Source: an uncultured Rhodopila sp.
Lineage (GTDB): Bacteria > Pseudomonadota > Alphaproteobacteria > Acetobacterales > Acetobacteraceae
Direction: 5' to 3'
DNA length: 64,000 nucleotides
Assembly: GCA_903932145.1 (NCBI GenBank)
Contig: CAIZFE010000048.1
Coordinates: forward strand, 1-64,000
Positions within the stretch are counted from its first letter, which is position 1; the number at the start of each line of letters is the position of its first letter. A program made the position numbers and the translations under genes. The notes beneath the pieces are model-generated. The model worked only from the letters and a program-made list of their open reading frames with translations. It had not been told where the DNA came from and searched no databases. Positions 53,776 through 62,897 of this stretch are shown piece by piece.

Positions 53776-55302
53776 TCATCGTACGTTTCCACCGACGGGC
53801 AGCGCGACCGCGCCCGGGATCATGCCGGGCGTGAGACCGGGAAACTGCTCGGTCACCGGCTGGCCGGCCCCCTGCCAGCCGCCGCCCATCGCCTTATAGA
53901 GATTAAGCAGTGCCTGGGCACGCGCGAGGCGAACTTGCACCAACGTGTCCTCGTCGCTGAACAACGTTGTCTGAGCGGTCAGCACGGTCGTGATATCCAC
54001 CGTCCCCGCCGCCATCTGAGCCCGCGCGATCTCCGCCGCCCGCCGTGCCGCGTCCACGGCGAGGCGTTGCAGGGTTTCCTGCTCGCTGGTGAAGCGCCAG
54101 GCCGTCAGCGCGGTATCGACATCCGAGAAGGCCTGGACGACGGCTTTGCGGTAATCCGCCAGCAGCTCGTCGTAGCGGCCTTTTGCCAGATCCAATTGCC
54201 CGCGCAGTGTGCCGCCATCGAAGATCGGCAATGTCAGGCCTTCGGTCAGCGACGCCAGCGCGCCCCCCGGCGTGATCAACTTATTTAGTGCGGCGGCCTG
54301 GTAGCCCCCGCTGGCCGTCAACTGAATGTTGGGAAAGAACGCCGCGCGCGCAACGGTGACACTGAAATTTTGCGCCATCAGTTGCGCTTCGGCCGATGCG
54401 ACATCGGGGCGGCGCGCCAGCAGGTCGGACGGCAGTCCGGACGCCACCAGGGGCAACGCCAGCGCGGTCAGGGTTCCTGGCTGGACGGTGATGCGCTCCG
54501 GCGGCTGGCCGGTCAGGATACCGAGGGCGATCAATTCCTGCTCCAGCAAGCTGGCGAAGTTGGGAATCAACGTACGTTCCCCGGCGACCAGGGCTTCCTG
54601 TTGCGCCAGATCCAACTGACTGGCGGTGCCGGCGTCGAAGCGGCCACGCACCACAGCCAGGGTCTGTTCCGCGTCGGCGAGGTTGCGCCTTGCCACGTTG
54701 AGGCGGTCAACCAGCGACAGAGCGGTGAACCAGGTGTTGGCGACGTTTGTGATGACGGTCAGCGCCACGGTCTGCTGATCGAATCGGCTGAACATGGCCG
54801 ACGCCACGGCGGATTGGCGGGTCGCGCGGTAACGGCCCCAGAAATCCAGCTCGTAGGTCGCGCTGAGCCCGGCGCTGTAACTATGGAAATCGATGCTGGC
54901 ATTCGACCCACCGCCCTTGACCGAGGTGCCGACGCGGCTGCTGCTGCCAGTGCCGAGGCCTTCGTGCTGCCAGCTTCCGCTGCCATTGCCGCTGATGTCC
55001 GGCAACAATGACGCCCCGGCGATTCGCACCTGCGCATCCGCCTGCCGGACCCGGGCAATCGCGGCGGCGATATCGAAATTCTGTGTGCGGGCCTGTTCGA
55101 TCAAGGTGTTCAACTGGGGCGATTGATACCCAAGCCACCAGTCGGCGGATGGCCACGCCGCCGACTCGCTGGCCCGAGTCGCACGGTATGCTATGGGCAC
55201 ATCCAGGTCTGGACGCTTGTAGTCACGGCCGATATCGCAGCCACACAGGAGCGCGGCAGCGCCCGGGACCGCCAAAAGAAAACGCGTGGAACGATTTTTC
55301 AA
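53776..55302 (-). CDS. Outer-membrane efflux lipoprotein (NodT/RND OMF family)
   Basis: A 508-residue TolC-like channel protein. It has a lipoprotein signal: RSTRFLLAVPGAAALLCGC with lipobox LCGC, so it is lipid-anchored. The mature protein shows GRDYKRPDLDVP and the family repeats with helical coiled-coil pairs (RTQNFDIAAAIARVRQADAQ, then FDAGTASQLDLAQQEALVAG and LARRPDVASAEAQLMAQNF). I choose TTG 55302 because GAGGAT lies nine to ten bases upstream; a GTG eight codons earlier would put charged residues and cysteines before the signal. It is the first gene of the efflux operon, 61 bases before mdtA. Confidence 0.9.
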   Translation of the reverse strand: MKNRSTRFLLAVPGAAALLCGCDIGRDYKRPDLDVPIAYRATRASESAAWPSADWWLGYQSPQLNTLIEQARTQNFDIAAAIARVRQADAQVRIAGASLLPDISGNGSGSWQHEGLGTGSSSRVGTSVKGGGSNASIDFHSYSAGLSATYELDFWGRYRATRQSAVASAMFSRFDQQTVALTVITNVANTWFTALSLVDRLNVARRNLADAEQTLAVVRGRFDAGTASQLDLAQQEALVAGERTLIPNFASLLEQELIALGILTGQPPERITVQPGTLTALALPLVASGLPSDLLARRPDVASAEAQLMAQNFSVTVARAAFFPNIQLTASGGYQAAALNKLITPGGALASLTEGLTLPIFDGGTLRGQLDLAKGRYDELLADYRKAVVQAFSDVDTALTAWRFTSEQETLQRLAVDAARRAAEIARAQMAAGTVDITTVLTAQTTLFSDEDTLVQVRLARAQALLNLYKAMGGGWQGAGQPVTEQFPGLTPGMIPGAVALPVGGNVR

Positions 55303-55608
55303 CCGACAACAATCCTCAATGCACACGCTCCCGATGGGATGAACCAGGGGGTGTTCTGGCCCGGGTCTGTATCGTGCGTGTGTCCGCGCGGCCAGCCCTC
55401 CTCAGCCAAAATCCGAGCGTTAACGCGTGATCATTGCAAGTCGGTAATTGAGTGGCGAAGCCTGATAACGTTGCAGTTTCATCAGATAGTTCAGTCATTT
55501 CACCCTCCATTCGTGCGTTTCGCGCCGGTCGCGGCCTTGCACCACGGCACGGACTATGCAAAACGGCCTGCACGCTACAACCAATACCAAATGAGGAGAT
55601 GTCCGGGG
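55303..55608. promoter_or_regulatory. Divergent promoter region between efflux and Liv operons
   Basis: About 300 bases between divergent operons. Open frames in it (for example 55316-55615 minus) have no ribosome site or resemblance. Both promoters must lie here; I cannot identify consensus boxes or an operator. Confidence 0.6.
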
Positions 55609-56361
55609 GTGACAAACACCATCCTGGAGACAGAAGGCTTGACGCGCGACTTCGGTGGCTTTTTAGCCGTCGATGGCGTCGATCTGCGAGTCGAAGCCGG
55701 CACGATCCATGCTTTGATCGGTCCGAACGGCGCGGGAAAGACGACTTGCTTCAACCTGCTGACCTCCTTCCTGCCGCCCACACGCGGCAAGATAAAGTTC
55801 AAAGGCCGCGACATTACCGGGATGAAACCGGCGATGGTCGCCCGATTGGGGCTGATCCGCAGCTTCCAGATCTCCGCTGTGTTCCCGCACCTCACGGCGC
55901 TGGAAAACGTGCGGCTGGCGCTGCAACGTGCCCGCGGCGCCAGCTTCGACTTCTGGCGGTCGGACAAAACGCTGTCGGTGTATGACGACCGGGCGCGCGA
56001 ATTGCTATACGACGTTGGTCTGACCGGGTTCGCTGAAACGGTCGTCGCCGATCTGTCCTATGGCCTGAAGCGGGCACTGGAAATCGCCACCACGTTGGCG
56101 CTGGACCCCGAGATGATGCTGCTCGACGAACCCACCGCCGGCATGGCGCATGGCGACGTGGACCACATCGTCGAACTGATCAAACGCATCCGCAAAGGCC
56201 GCACCATCCTGATGGTGGAGCATAATTTGTCGGTCGTCGAAGGCCTCTGCGACAAGATCACCGTGTTGACCCGGGGCAAGGTGCTGGCCGAGGGCGACTA
56301 CGCCACCGTGTCGAAAAACCCGGAAGTGATCGCCGCCTATTTGGGAACCGTCGATGCTTGA
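55609..56361 (+). CDS. livG: Branched-chain-type ABC transporter ATP-binding protein LivG-like
   Basis: A 250-residue ATPase of a HAAT-family importer. Walker A is IGPNGAGKTTC, the signature is LSYGLKRALEIA, Walker B is MLLDEPTAGM, and the H-loop is MVEHNLSVV; the C-terminal part has TVLTRGKVLAEGDY and the typical ending NPEVIAAYLG. GTG 55609 is the start: the GAGGAG at 55593 is well spaced for it, whereas an ATG at 55591 would lie over the ribosome site. It overlaps livF by eight bases. It leads a seven-gene importer operon with LivF, three binding proteins, LivH and LivM. Confidence 0.95.
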   Translation: MTNTILETEGLTRDFGGFLAVDGVDLRVEAGTIHALIGPNGAGKTTCFNLLTSFLPPTRGKIKFKGRDITGMKPAMVARLGLIRSFQISAVFPHLTALENVRLALQRARGASFDFWRSDKTLSVYDDRARELLYDVGLTGFAETVVADLSYGLKRALEIATTLALDPEMMLLDEPTAGMAHGDVDHIVELIKRIRKGRTILMVEHNLSVVEGLCDKITVLTRGKVLAEGDYATVSKNPEVIAAYLGTVDA

Positions 56362-57049
56362 ACTTAAGGGTCTGAACGCCTGGTACGGCGAAAGCCATAT
56401 CCTGCACGGCGTCGATTTTGAGGTCCGCGAGGGCGAGGTCGTCACGTTGCTGGGCCGTAACGGTGCCGGCAAGACCACCACGATGAAGTCCATCATGGGT
56501 CTGGTGCCGCGCCGCGAGGGCAGCGTGAAATTCCGCGGCAACGAAATGGTCGGACTGATGCCGAACCAGATCGCCAAGGCCGGCATCGCCATCTGTCCGG
56601 AAGAACGCGGCATTTTCGGCTCGTTGTCGGTGACGGAAAACCTGATGCTGCCGCCGGTCGTCGCTCCGGGTGGCTTGTCAGTGGACGAAATCTACACGCT
56701 GTTCCCCAACCTGAAGGAACGCGCCAAAACCGCGCACGGCACGAAACTGTCGGGCGGTGAGCAGCAGATGCTCGCCATCGGCCGCATCCTGCGCACCGGC
56801 GCGAAAATGCTGCTGCTGGACGAGCCGACCGAAGGGTTGGCTCCGGTCATCGTGCAGCAGATCGGCCGGACGATCCGGGAGATCAAGAATCGTGGCTTCA
56901 CCGTACTGCTGGTGGAACAGAACTTCCGTTTCGCCGCCACGGTCGCCGACCGGCATTACGTCATGGAGCACGGCAAGATCGTGGACATGATTCCGAACCG
57001 GGAACTCGAAACCAGCATGGATAAGCTGCACGAGTATCTGGGGGTCTGA
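56354..57049 (+). CDS. livF: Branched-chain-type ABC transporter ATP-binding protein LivF-like
   Basis: A 231-residue ATPase with Walker A LGRNGAGKTTT, signature LSGGEQQMLAIGR, Walker B LLLDEPTEGLAP and H-loop LVEQNFRFA. It is shorter than LivG and ends in KLHEYLGV as is typical of LivF. The ATG at 56354 lies inside the end of livG, an eight-base overlap that implies coupling. A palindromic repeat and a 240-base gap separate it from the first binding-protein gene, so the downstream genes may have an additional promoter or be attenuated. Confidence 0.95.
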   Translation: MLELKGLNAWYGESHILHGVDFEVREGEVVTLLGRNGAGKTTTMKSIMGLVPRREGSVKFRGNEMVGLMPNQIAKAGIAICPEERGIFGSLSVTENLMLPPVVAPGGLSVDEIYTLFPNLKERAKTAHGTKLSGGEQQMLAIGRILRTGAKMLLLDEPTEGLAPVIVQQIGRTIREIKNRGFTVLLVEQNFRFAATVADRHYVMEHGKIVDMIPNRELETSMDKLHEYLGV

Positions 57050-57090
57050 TGGGCCAAGGTTCTTCAATCGTCATACCAAGCCCTCACGAT

Positions 57091-57168
57091 CGTCATGGCC
57101 CGGCTTGTCCGGGCCACCCGTGGCGGCAGGAGCGTGGATAGATGGCCCGGACAAGCCGGGCCATGACG
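57091..57168. repeat. Dispersed palindromic repeat, family 1
   Basis: Near-perfect palindrome: CGTCATGGCCCGGCTTGTCC at the left end and its complement at the right end, with a short GTGGCGGCAGGAGCGTGGAT centre. It sits between livF and the first binding-protein gene. It would form a strong hairpin in the operon mRNA. Confidence 0.9.
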
Positions 57169-57292
57169 ATAGAGCAGCTGACGCCGCTTCGCTTATTATC
57201 GGACGTCTGACCAAACCGCGGCGCCGGGCCGCCCAATGTCCGGCAAAGAAAACCGGGGCGCCTCATCAAAGGCCCCGTATGGAAACTGTGTC

Positions 57293-58519
57293 ATGAACCT
57301 CTCGCGCCGCACTATTACGCTGGGTGGGCTTGCTTCGGCTGCTGCCTCGACCGTGCCGCTTCGCGCCGGGCGTGCGCAGGCTCAGCCGACCATCAAGATT
57401 GGTTGCCTCACCGACCTGTCGGGTCCCTACCGGGATCTTGCCGGTCCGGGCGCTATCGCGGCGACCAAGATGGCCGTGCAGGAATTCGCCGCCAAGGGAT
57501 TCAACGTCGAAGTGGTGTCCGCCGATCATCTTAACAAACCCGACGTCGGAGCTACGATCGCCCGCGAATGGTTCGACCGCGATGGTGTGGATCTGATCGT
57601 CGAGGTCGCCAATTCCGGAGTCGCGCTGGCCGTGGCCGGCGTTGCCAAGGAAAAGAACAAGATCTTTATCTGCTCGGGCTCCGCGACATCGGACCTGACC
57701 GGGAAGTCGTGCAACGCCAGCACCATCCATTGGGTCTATGATACGTATATGCTGGCGAAATCGACCGGCGGCGCGATGGTGAAGGCCGGCGGCGACACCT
57801 GGTTTTTCCTCACAGCCGATTACGCCTTCGGCAAGGCGCTGCAGCGCGACACGACGGATTTCATCAATGCGGCGGGCGGCAAGGTCCTCGGCAGCGTGGC
57901 CTATCCGTTCCCCGGTACCAGCGATTTCTCGTCGTACCTGCTTCAGGCGCAGTCCAGCGGCGCCAAAGTGCTGGGCATCGCCAACGCCGGCGCGGACACC
58001 ATCAACACTATCAAGCAGGCAAAAGAATTCGGCATCAAAATGCGCCTCGCCGGTCTGCTGCTCTTCATCAGCGACGTGCATTCGCTCGGTCTTGATGTCG
58101 CGCAAGGCATCGCGCTGACGGATAGTTTTTATTGGGACATGAACGCCAAGGCGCGGGGTTTCTCCGACAAGTTCATCGCCAAAATGCCTGGCGACCGCCC
58201 GACCATGGCGCATGCCGGCGTGTATTCGTCGTCGCTGCACTACCTGAAAACGGTGACCGAGATGGGTGCCGCGCAGGCGAAACTGGATGGCGCCGCCACC
58301 GTGGCGCGCATGAAGGCGATGCCGACCGAAGACGACTGTTTCGGCAAAGGGTCGATCCGGATCGACGGCCGCTGCATCCATCCCTCCTACCTCTGGGAAG
58401 TTAAAAGCCCGGCGGAAAGCAAGGGTCCCTGGGACTACTACAAACCGCTTGGCAGCACCCCGGCAGACGAGGCATTCCGTCCGCTCGACCAGGGCGGCTG
58501 CCCACTCGTGAAAGCATAA
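57293..58519 (+). CDS. ABC transporter substrate-binding protein (type 1 fold), first of three
   Basis: A 408-residue periplasmic binding protein of the Leu/Ile/Val-binding superfamily (Peripla_BP_6). It has a twin-arginine-like signal (MNLSRRTITLGGLASAAAST) with cleavage near GRAQA, then the family start PTIKIGCLTDLSGPYRD and ANAGADTINTIKQAKEF in the second lobe. ATG 57293 is the start that begins the Tat signal; a frame 19 codons longer is not needed. It is clearly related to, but more divergent than, the next two copies. Ligand not predictable; the family covers amino acids, urea and aromatic or short organic acids. Confidence 0.92.
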   Translation: MNLSRRTITLGGLASAAASTVPLRAGRAQAQPTIKIGCLTDLSGPYRDLAGPGAIAATKMAVQEFAAKGFNVEVVSADHLNKPDVGATIAREWFDRDGVDLIVEVANSGVALAVAGVAKEKNKIFICSGSATSDLTGKSCNASTIHWVYDTYMLAKSTGGAMVKAGGDTWFFLTADYAFGKALQRDTTDFINAAGGKVLGSVAYPFPGTSDFSSYLLQAQSSGAKVLGIANAGADTINTIKQAKEFGIKMRLAGLLLFISDVHSLGLDVAQGIALTDSFYWDMNAKARGFSDKFIAKMPGDRPTMAHAGVYSSSLHYLKTVTEMGAAQAKLDGAATVARMKAMPTEDDCFGKGSIRIDGRCIHPSYLWEVKSPAESKGPWDYYKPLGSTPADEAFRPLDQGGCPLVKA

Positions 58520-58529
58520 AGGTTCATCT

Positions 58530-59774
58530 ATGATTCTGACCCGTCGTTCCGCATTGACCACAGTGGCCGCGGCCTCCGCGCTGCCACTGATCCGCCCAGC
58601 CGTTATCCCATCGGCCCGGGCGCAAACACCGACGATCAAGATCGGTGTGTTGAACGATCAATCCGGTCCGTACACCAACACCGGTGGCGCCACCTCTGTG
58701 GTTTGCGTCAAGCAGGCGTTGGAAGACTTCGGCGTCTCCACCAAGGGCATGAACGTCGAGGTGATCGCCGCCGATCACCAGAACAAGCCCGACCTCGCGG
58801 TGTCGATCGCGCGCCAATGGTTCGATCGTGACGGCGTCGATATGCTGATCGACGTCCCGACGTCATCGGTCGCGCTGGCGTTGCAATCCGTGGTGCGCGA
58901 GAAGAACAAGGTCTATCTCAACTCGGGCGCCGCCAGTTCCGCTTTGACCGGTGCGCAGTGCTCCCCGAACTTCATCCACTGGACCTACGACACCTATATG
59001 CTGGCGAAGTCCACCGGCGGCGCGATGGTGAAGGCGGGCGGTGATTCCTGGTACTTCCTGACCGCCGACTACGCGTTCGGCAAGCAGTTGCAGGCGGACA
59101 CCAGCGCGTTCGTGACGGCATCCGGCGGTAAGGTTCTGGGCGCGGCACAGTATCCGTTCCCCGGCACGACCGATTTCTCGTCCTTCCTGGTGCAGGCGCA
59201 GTCCAGCGGCGCCAAGGTCCTCGGGCTGGCGAATGCCGGCGGTGACACGGTCAATTCGATCAAGCAGGCCGCCGAGTTCGGTCTGAACAACTCGATGAAG
59301 ATCGCCGCCCTTCTGATGTTCATCACCGACGTTCATGCGCTTGGTTTGGATGTCGCGGCCGGGCTGAACCTGACGGAAAGTTTCTACTGGGATCTGAACG
59401 AGCGGACGCGCGCGTTTACCAAGCGGGTGCTGCCGAAGACCCCGAACAACTATCCGAACATGGATCACGCGGGCTGCTACTCCGCCACGCTGCATTACCT
59501 GAAGACAGTTGCCGACATGGGCGCGGCCGAGGCGAAGAAGGACGGCGTCGCGACGGTCAACCGGATGAAGGCGATGCCGGTCGAGGACGATTGCTTCGGC
59601 TCCAGCAAAATCCGCGAGGATGGCCGCAATATGGTCACGTCCTACCTGTTCCAGGTCAAGAAGCCGTCCGAGAGCAAAGGGCCGTGGGATTACTACAATC
59701 TGGTCGCGACCACGCCGGGCGACGAAGCCTATCGTCCGCTGGCCGACGGCCACTGCCCGATCGTGAAAGCATAA
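58530..59774 (+). CDS. ABC transporter substrate-binding protein, second of three
   Basis: A 414-residue paralogue of the preceding gene. The signal MILTRRSALTTVAAASALPL carries a twin-arginine motif and cleavage is near PSARA. The mature part starts PTIKIGVLNDQSGPYTNTGG and shares with copy 3 long identical stretches such as ADHQNKPDLAVSIARQWFDR and SVALALQSVVREKNKVYL. AAAGG lies eight bases before ATG 58530, only 10 bases after the previous stop. The closeness to copy 3 indicates a more recent duplication than that giving copy 1. Confidence 0.92.
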   Translation: MILTRRSALTTVAAASALPLIRPAVIPSARAQTPTIKIGVLNDQSGPYTNTGGATSVVCVKQALEDFGVSTKGMNVEVIAADHQNKPDLAVSIARQWFDRDGVDMLIDVPTSSVALALQSVVREKNKVYLNSGAASSALTGAQCSPNFIHWTYDTYMLAKSTGGAMVKAGGDSWYFLTADYAFGKQLQADTSAFVTASGGKVLGAAQYPFPGTTDFSSFLVQAQSSGAKVLGLANAGGDTVNSIKQAAEFGLNNSMKIAALLMFITDVHALGLDVAAGLNLTESFYWDLNERTRAFTKRVLPKTPNNYPNMDHAGCYSATLHYLKTVADMGAAEAKKDGVATVNRMKAMPVEDDCFGSSKIREDGRNMVTSYLFQVKKPSESKGPWDYYNLVATTPGDEAYRPLADGHCPIVKA

Positions 59775-59777
59775 CTG

Positions 59778-61007
59778 ATGCTTCTGACACGCCGTTCCGC
59801 ACTCACGACCGTGGCCGCGGCCACCACCCTGCCCTTGATCCGGCGCGCCCGAGCACAGGGCGCGCCGATCCGGATCGGGGTGATGAACGATCAATCGGGT
59901 CCTTACACCAACACAACGGGTGTGACCTCGGTCGTGTGTGCGAAACAGGCGCTGGAAGATTTTGGCGTCGCGACGAAGGGCATGAATGTCGAGGTGATCT
60001 CCGCCGATCACCAGAACAAGCCCGACCTCGCGGTGTCGATCGCGCGGCAATGGTTCGACCGCGATGGCGTCGATGTACTGCTGGACGTGCCGACCTCGTC
60101 GGTCGCGCTGGCGCTTCAATCGGTCGTGCGTGAGAAGAACAAGGTCTATCTCAACGTCGGCGCCGCAACGTCCGCGTTGACGGGTTCGCAATGCTCGCCA
60201 AACTTCATTCATTGGACGTACGACACCTATATGCTGTCGAAGTCCACCGGTGGCGCGATGGTGAAGGCGGGCGGCGACACCTGGTTCTTCATGACCGCCG
60301 ACTATGCGTTCGGCAAGCAGTTGCAGTCTGACACGTCCGATTTGATCGTGAAGGCCGGCGGCAAGGTATTGGGATCGGCGCTATATCCGTTCCCGGAGAC
60401 AACCGACTTCTCGTCGTTCCTGGTGCAGGCGCAGGCGAGTGGCGCCAAGGTCCTCGGGTTGGCGAATGCCGGCGGCGACACGATCAATTCGATCAAGCAG
60501 GCGGCCGAGTTCGGCATCAACAAGTCGATGAAGATCGCTGGTCTGCTGATGTTCGTGAACGACGTGCATGCTCTGGGTCTTGATATCGCGCAGGGCCTGA
60601 ACCTGACGGAGAGCTTCTACTGGGACATGAATGAGGGCACGCGCGCCTTCACCAAACGCGTCCTGCCGAAAACCCCGAAGAACTACCCGAACTCCATCCA
60701 CGCCGGCTGCTACTCCGCCACGCTGCATTACCTGAAGACGGTTGCCGACATGGGCGCGGTTGAAGTCCGGAAGGATGGCGTTGCGACCGTCAACCGCATG
60801 AAGGCAATGCCGGTCGAGGACGAGTTGTTCGGAAAGTCGAAAATCCGCGAAGACGGCCGCAATCTGGTCCCCGCCTATCTGTTCGAGGTGAAGAAGCCCT
60901 CGGAAAGCAAAGGTCCGTGGGATTACTACAATCTGAAAGTGACCACCTCGGGTGAGGACGTCTATCGCCCGCTCGCGGACGGTCATTGCTCTTTCGTCAA
61001 GACATAA
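59778..61007 (+). CDS. ABC transporter substrate-binding protein, third of three
   Basis: A 409-residue paralogue, nearly collinear with copy 2. The signal MLLTRRSALTTVAAATTLPL again has the twin-arginine motif, with cleavage near RRARA. Mature start PIRIGVMNDQSGPYTNTTGV. Differences from copy 2 cluster in the middle of the first lobe (VGAATSALTGSQ in place of SGAASSALTGAQ) and near the C-terminus (DELFGKSKIRED in place of DDCFGSSKIRED), which lost a Cys. The start codon lies three bases after the previous stop. The permease genes follow after 33 bases. Confidence 0.92.
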   Translation: MLLTRRSALTTVAAATTLPLIRRARAQGAPIRIGVMNDQSGPYTNTTGVTSVVCAKQALEDFGVATKGMNVEVISADHQNKPDLAVSIARQWFDRDGVDVLLDVPTSSVALALQSVVREKNKVYLNVGAATSALTGSQCSPNFIHWTYDTYMLSKSTGGAMVKAGGDTWFFMTADYAFGKQLQSDTSDLIVKAGGKVLGSALYPFPETTDFSSFLVQAQASGAKVLGLANAGGDTINSIKQAAEFGINKSMKIAGLLMFVNDVHALGLDIAQGLNLTESFYWDMNEGTRAFTKRVLPKTPKNYPNSIHAGCYSATLHYLKTVADMGAVEVRKDGVATVNRMKAMPVEDELFGKSKIREDGRNLVPAYLFEVKKPSESKGPWDYYNLKVTTSGEDVYRPLADGHCSFVKT

Positions 61008-61040
61008 GAAACAGGGGAACGGCGTGGCCGGGAACAATAC

Positions 61041-61928
61041 ATGATCATGATCTTCGGCATTCCCGGCCCGCTGTTGTTCGGACAGTTGCTGCTCGGGCTG
61101 ATCAACGGCGCGTTCTACGCGATGCTGTCGCTTGGGTTGGCCGTCATCTTCGGCATGCTCAACATCATCAACTTCGCGCATGGCGCGTTGTTCATGATGG
61201 GGGCGTTCGCGTCGTGGATGCTGCTGGATTACGCCGGCATTGGATATTTTCCGGCGTTGATCCTGGCACCGCTGCTGGTCGGCGCCTTCGGCATCTTCCT
61301 GGAAAAGACCATCATCAGCCGGCTGTATAAGCTGGACCATCTGTATGGCTTGCTACTGACGTTCGGTCTGTCGCTGGTGATCGAGGGCCTGTTCCGCAAC
61401 GCCTATGGCAGCTCCGGACTGCCCTACCGCATCCCGGCCATCCTGCAGGGCGCCTTCAATCTCGGCTTCATGTATCTGCCGATTTATCGCGGCTGGGTGG
61501 TTGTGGCGGCGCTGGTCGTTTGCATCTCCACCTGGGCGATTATCGAGAAGACGTCCTTGGGCGCCACGTTGCGCGCCGCCACCGAAAATGCCCCGCTGGT
61601 GCAGGCGTTCGGCGTCAACGTGCCGCGTCTGATCACGCTGACCTACGGCGGCGGTGTGGCTTTGGCTGCGTTTGCCGGCGTGCTCGCGGCGCCGATCTAT
61701 TCGGTGAACCCGAATATGGGCACCAACTTCATCAACACCGTGTTCGCCGTCGTGGTGATTGGCGGCATGGGCTCCATCATGGGCTCGATCCTGACCGGCT
61801 TTGGGCTGGGTGTAGTGGAGGGGCTGTGTAAAGTCTTCTATCCGCAGGCTTCGGCCACCGTGGTGTTCGTGGTGATGGTTATCGTTCTACTCGTCAGGCC
61901 GCGCGGCCTCTTCGGAAAGGCCGCCTGA
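61041..61928 (+). CDS. livH: Branched-chain-type ABC transporter permease LivH-like
   Basis: A 295-residue inner-membrane permease with eight hydrophobic helices. Family segments: LINGAFYAMLSLGLAVIFGM, LNIINFAHGALFMMGAFASW, and the cytoplasmic loop EKTSLGATLRAATENAPLVQ and AFGVNVPRLI that contacts the ATPases (EAA-like). The C-terminal part (VVVIGGMGSIMGSILTGFGL) is typical of LivH. ATG 61041 is the usual start, with MI repeated twice; GGGAAC lies upstream. Its TGA overlaps the ATG of livM (TGATG). Confidence 0.94.
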   Translation: MIMIFGIPGPLLFGQLLLGLINGAFYAMLSLGLAVIFGMLNIINFAHGALFMMGAFASWMLLDYAGIGYFPALILAPLLVGAFGIFLEKTIISRLYKLDHLYGLLLTFGLSLVIEGLFRNAYGSSGLPYRIPAILQGAFNLGFMYLPIYRGWVVVAALVVCISTWAIIEKTSLGATLRAATENAPLVQAFGVNVPRLITLTYGGGVALAAFAGVLAAPIYSVNPNMGTNFINTVFAVVVIGGMGSIMGSILTGFGLGVVEGLCKVFYPQASATVVFVVMVIVLLVRPRGLFGKAA

Positions 61929-62860
61929 TGTTTGGATTTTCGCGAGCCCAATCCATCGCCTTCGTGGTGATGTTGGTGCTGATCGTGGTCAGCCCGTACG
62001 TGCTGTATCCGGTGTTCCTGATGCGCGTGCTGTGCGCGGCGTTGTTCGCTTGCGCCTTCAACCTGATGATCGGGTATGTGGGGCTGCTGTCGTTCGGCCA
62101 TGCGGCGTTCTTCGGCATGGGTAGCTACGTGGCTGCCTGGACGATGAAGGTGTGGCACGTCGATGCCTCGATCGCCGTGATCTTTGGCGCCCTGACTGGC
62201 GCGGTACTCGGGTTGGTGCTGGGTTATCTGGCGATCCGGCGGTCGGGCATCTACTTTGCCATGATCACCCTGGCGCTGGCGCAGATGGTTTACTTCTTCT
62301 GCCTGGAAGCGCCGTTCACCGGCGGTGAGGACGGTATCCAGCAGGTGCCGCGCGGCCATCTGTTCGGGTTCATCGACCTGTCCAACGACATGACGATGTA
62401 CTGGGTGGTGGCGGCGATATTCCTGGGCGGCTTCCTGTTGGTCCACCGGATCATTCACTCGCCGTTCGGCCAGGTGCTGAAAGGCATCCGCGAAAACGAA
62501 CCCCGCGCCACGTCGCTGGGGTACCGGACGGACGACTACAAGCTGATCGCGTTCGTGCTGTCCTGCATGATCGCCGGTGCGGCCGGTGGCACCAAGGCGT
62601 TGGTGTTCGGCATCGCGACGCTGACGGACGTGCATTACTCGACATCCGGAGAAGTCGTGCTGACGACGCTGCTGGGCGGGTTGGGCACGGTGTTCGGGCC
62701 GGCCATGGGCGCGCTGGTGGTGACGTCGATGGAAAACTACCTGGCACAGTTCGGCGCATGGGTGACGGTTACGCAGGGCGTGATCTTCATGATCTGCGTG
62801 CTGGCCTTCCGGCGCGGGATCATCGGCGAGATTGGGGCGTTTCTGAAGATTTCGCTGTAG
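61928..62860 (+). CDS. livM: Branched-chain-type ABC transporter permease LivM-like
   Basis: A 310-residue permease with about nine hydrophobic helices. LivM landmarks: LMIGYVGLLSFGHAAFFGMG in helices 2-3, LGYLAIRRSGIYFAMITLAL, the ATPase-contact loop GQVLKGIRENEPRATSLGYR, and TLLGGLGTVFGPAMGALVVT near the end. It lies one base overlapping livH and ends the importer operon. An 8-bp GC hairpin without T tract follows 17 bases downstream. The order ATPases, binding proteins, permeases is not unusual for this family. Confidence 0.94.
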   Translation: MFGFSRAQSIAFVVMLVLIVVSPYVLYPVFLMRVLCAALFACAFNLMIGYVGLLSFGHAAFFGMGSYVAAWTMKVWHVDASIAVIFGALTGAVLGLVLGYLAIRRSGIYFAMITLALAQMVYFFCLEAPFTGGEDGIQQVPRGHLFGFIDLSNDMTMYWVVAAIFLGGFLLVHRIIHSPFGQVLKGIRENEPRATSLGYRTDDYKLIAFVLSCMIAGAAGGTKALVFGIATLTDVHYSTSGEVVLTTLLGGLGTVFGPAMGALVVTSMENYLAQFGAWVTVTQGVIFMICVLAFRRGIIGEIGAFLKISL

Positions 62861-62876
62861 GGGATGGCGCCCGATA

Positions 62877-62897
62877 GGGCGGCCGATTTGGCCGCCC
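62877..62897 (+). terminator. Hairpin at the end of the Liv operon
   Basis: GGGCGGCC (62877-62884) and GGCCGCCC (62890-62897) form a perfect 8-bp GC stem with a GATTT loop. No T tract follows, so it may be a Rho-assisted end or an mRNA-stabilising hairpin. Confidence 0.5.

Noticed and set aside
50232-53834. 1200-residue plus-strand open frame opposite mdtB/mdtA
   Set aside because: A GC-rich shadow frame with His/Arg/Gln-rich composition and no domain; the minus strand codes for well-recognised pump proteins.
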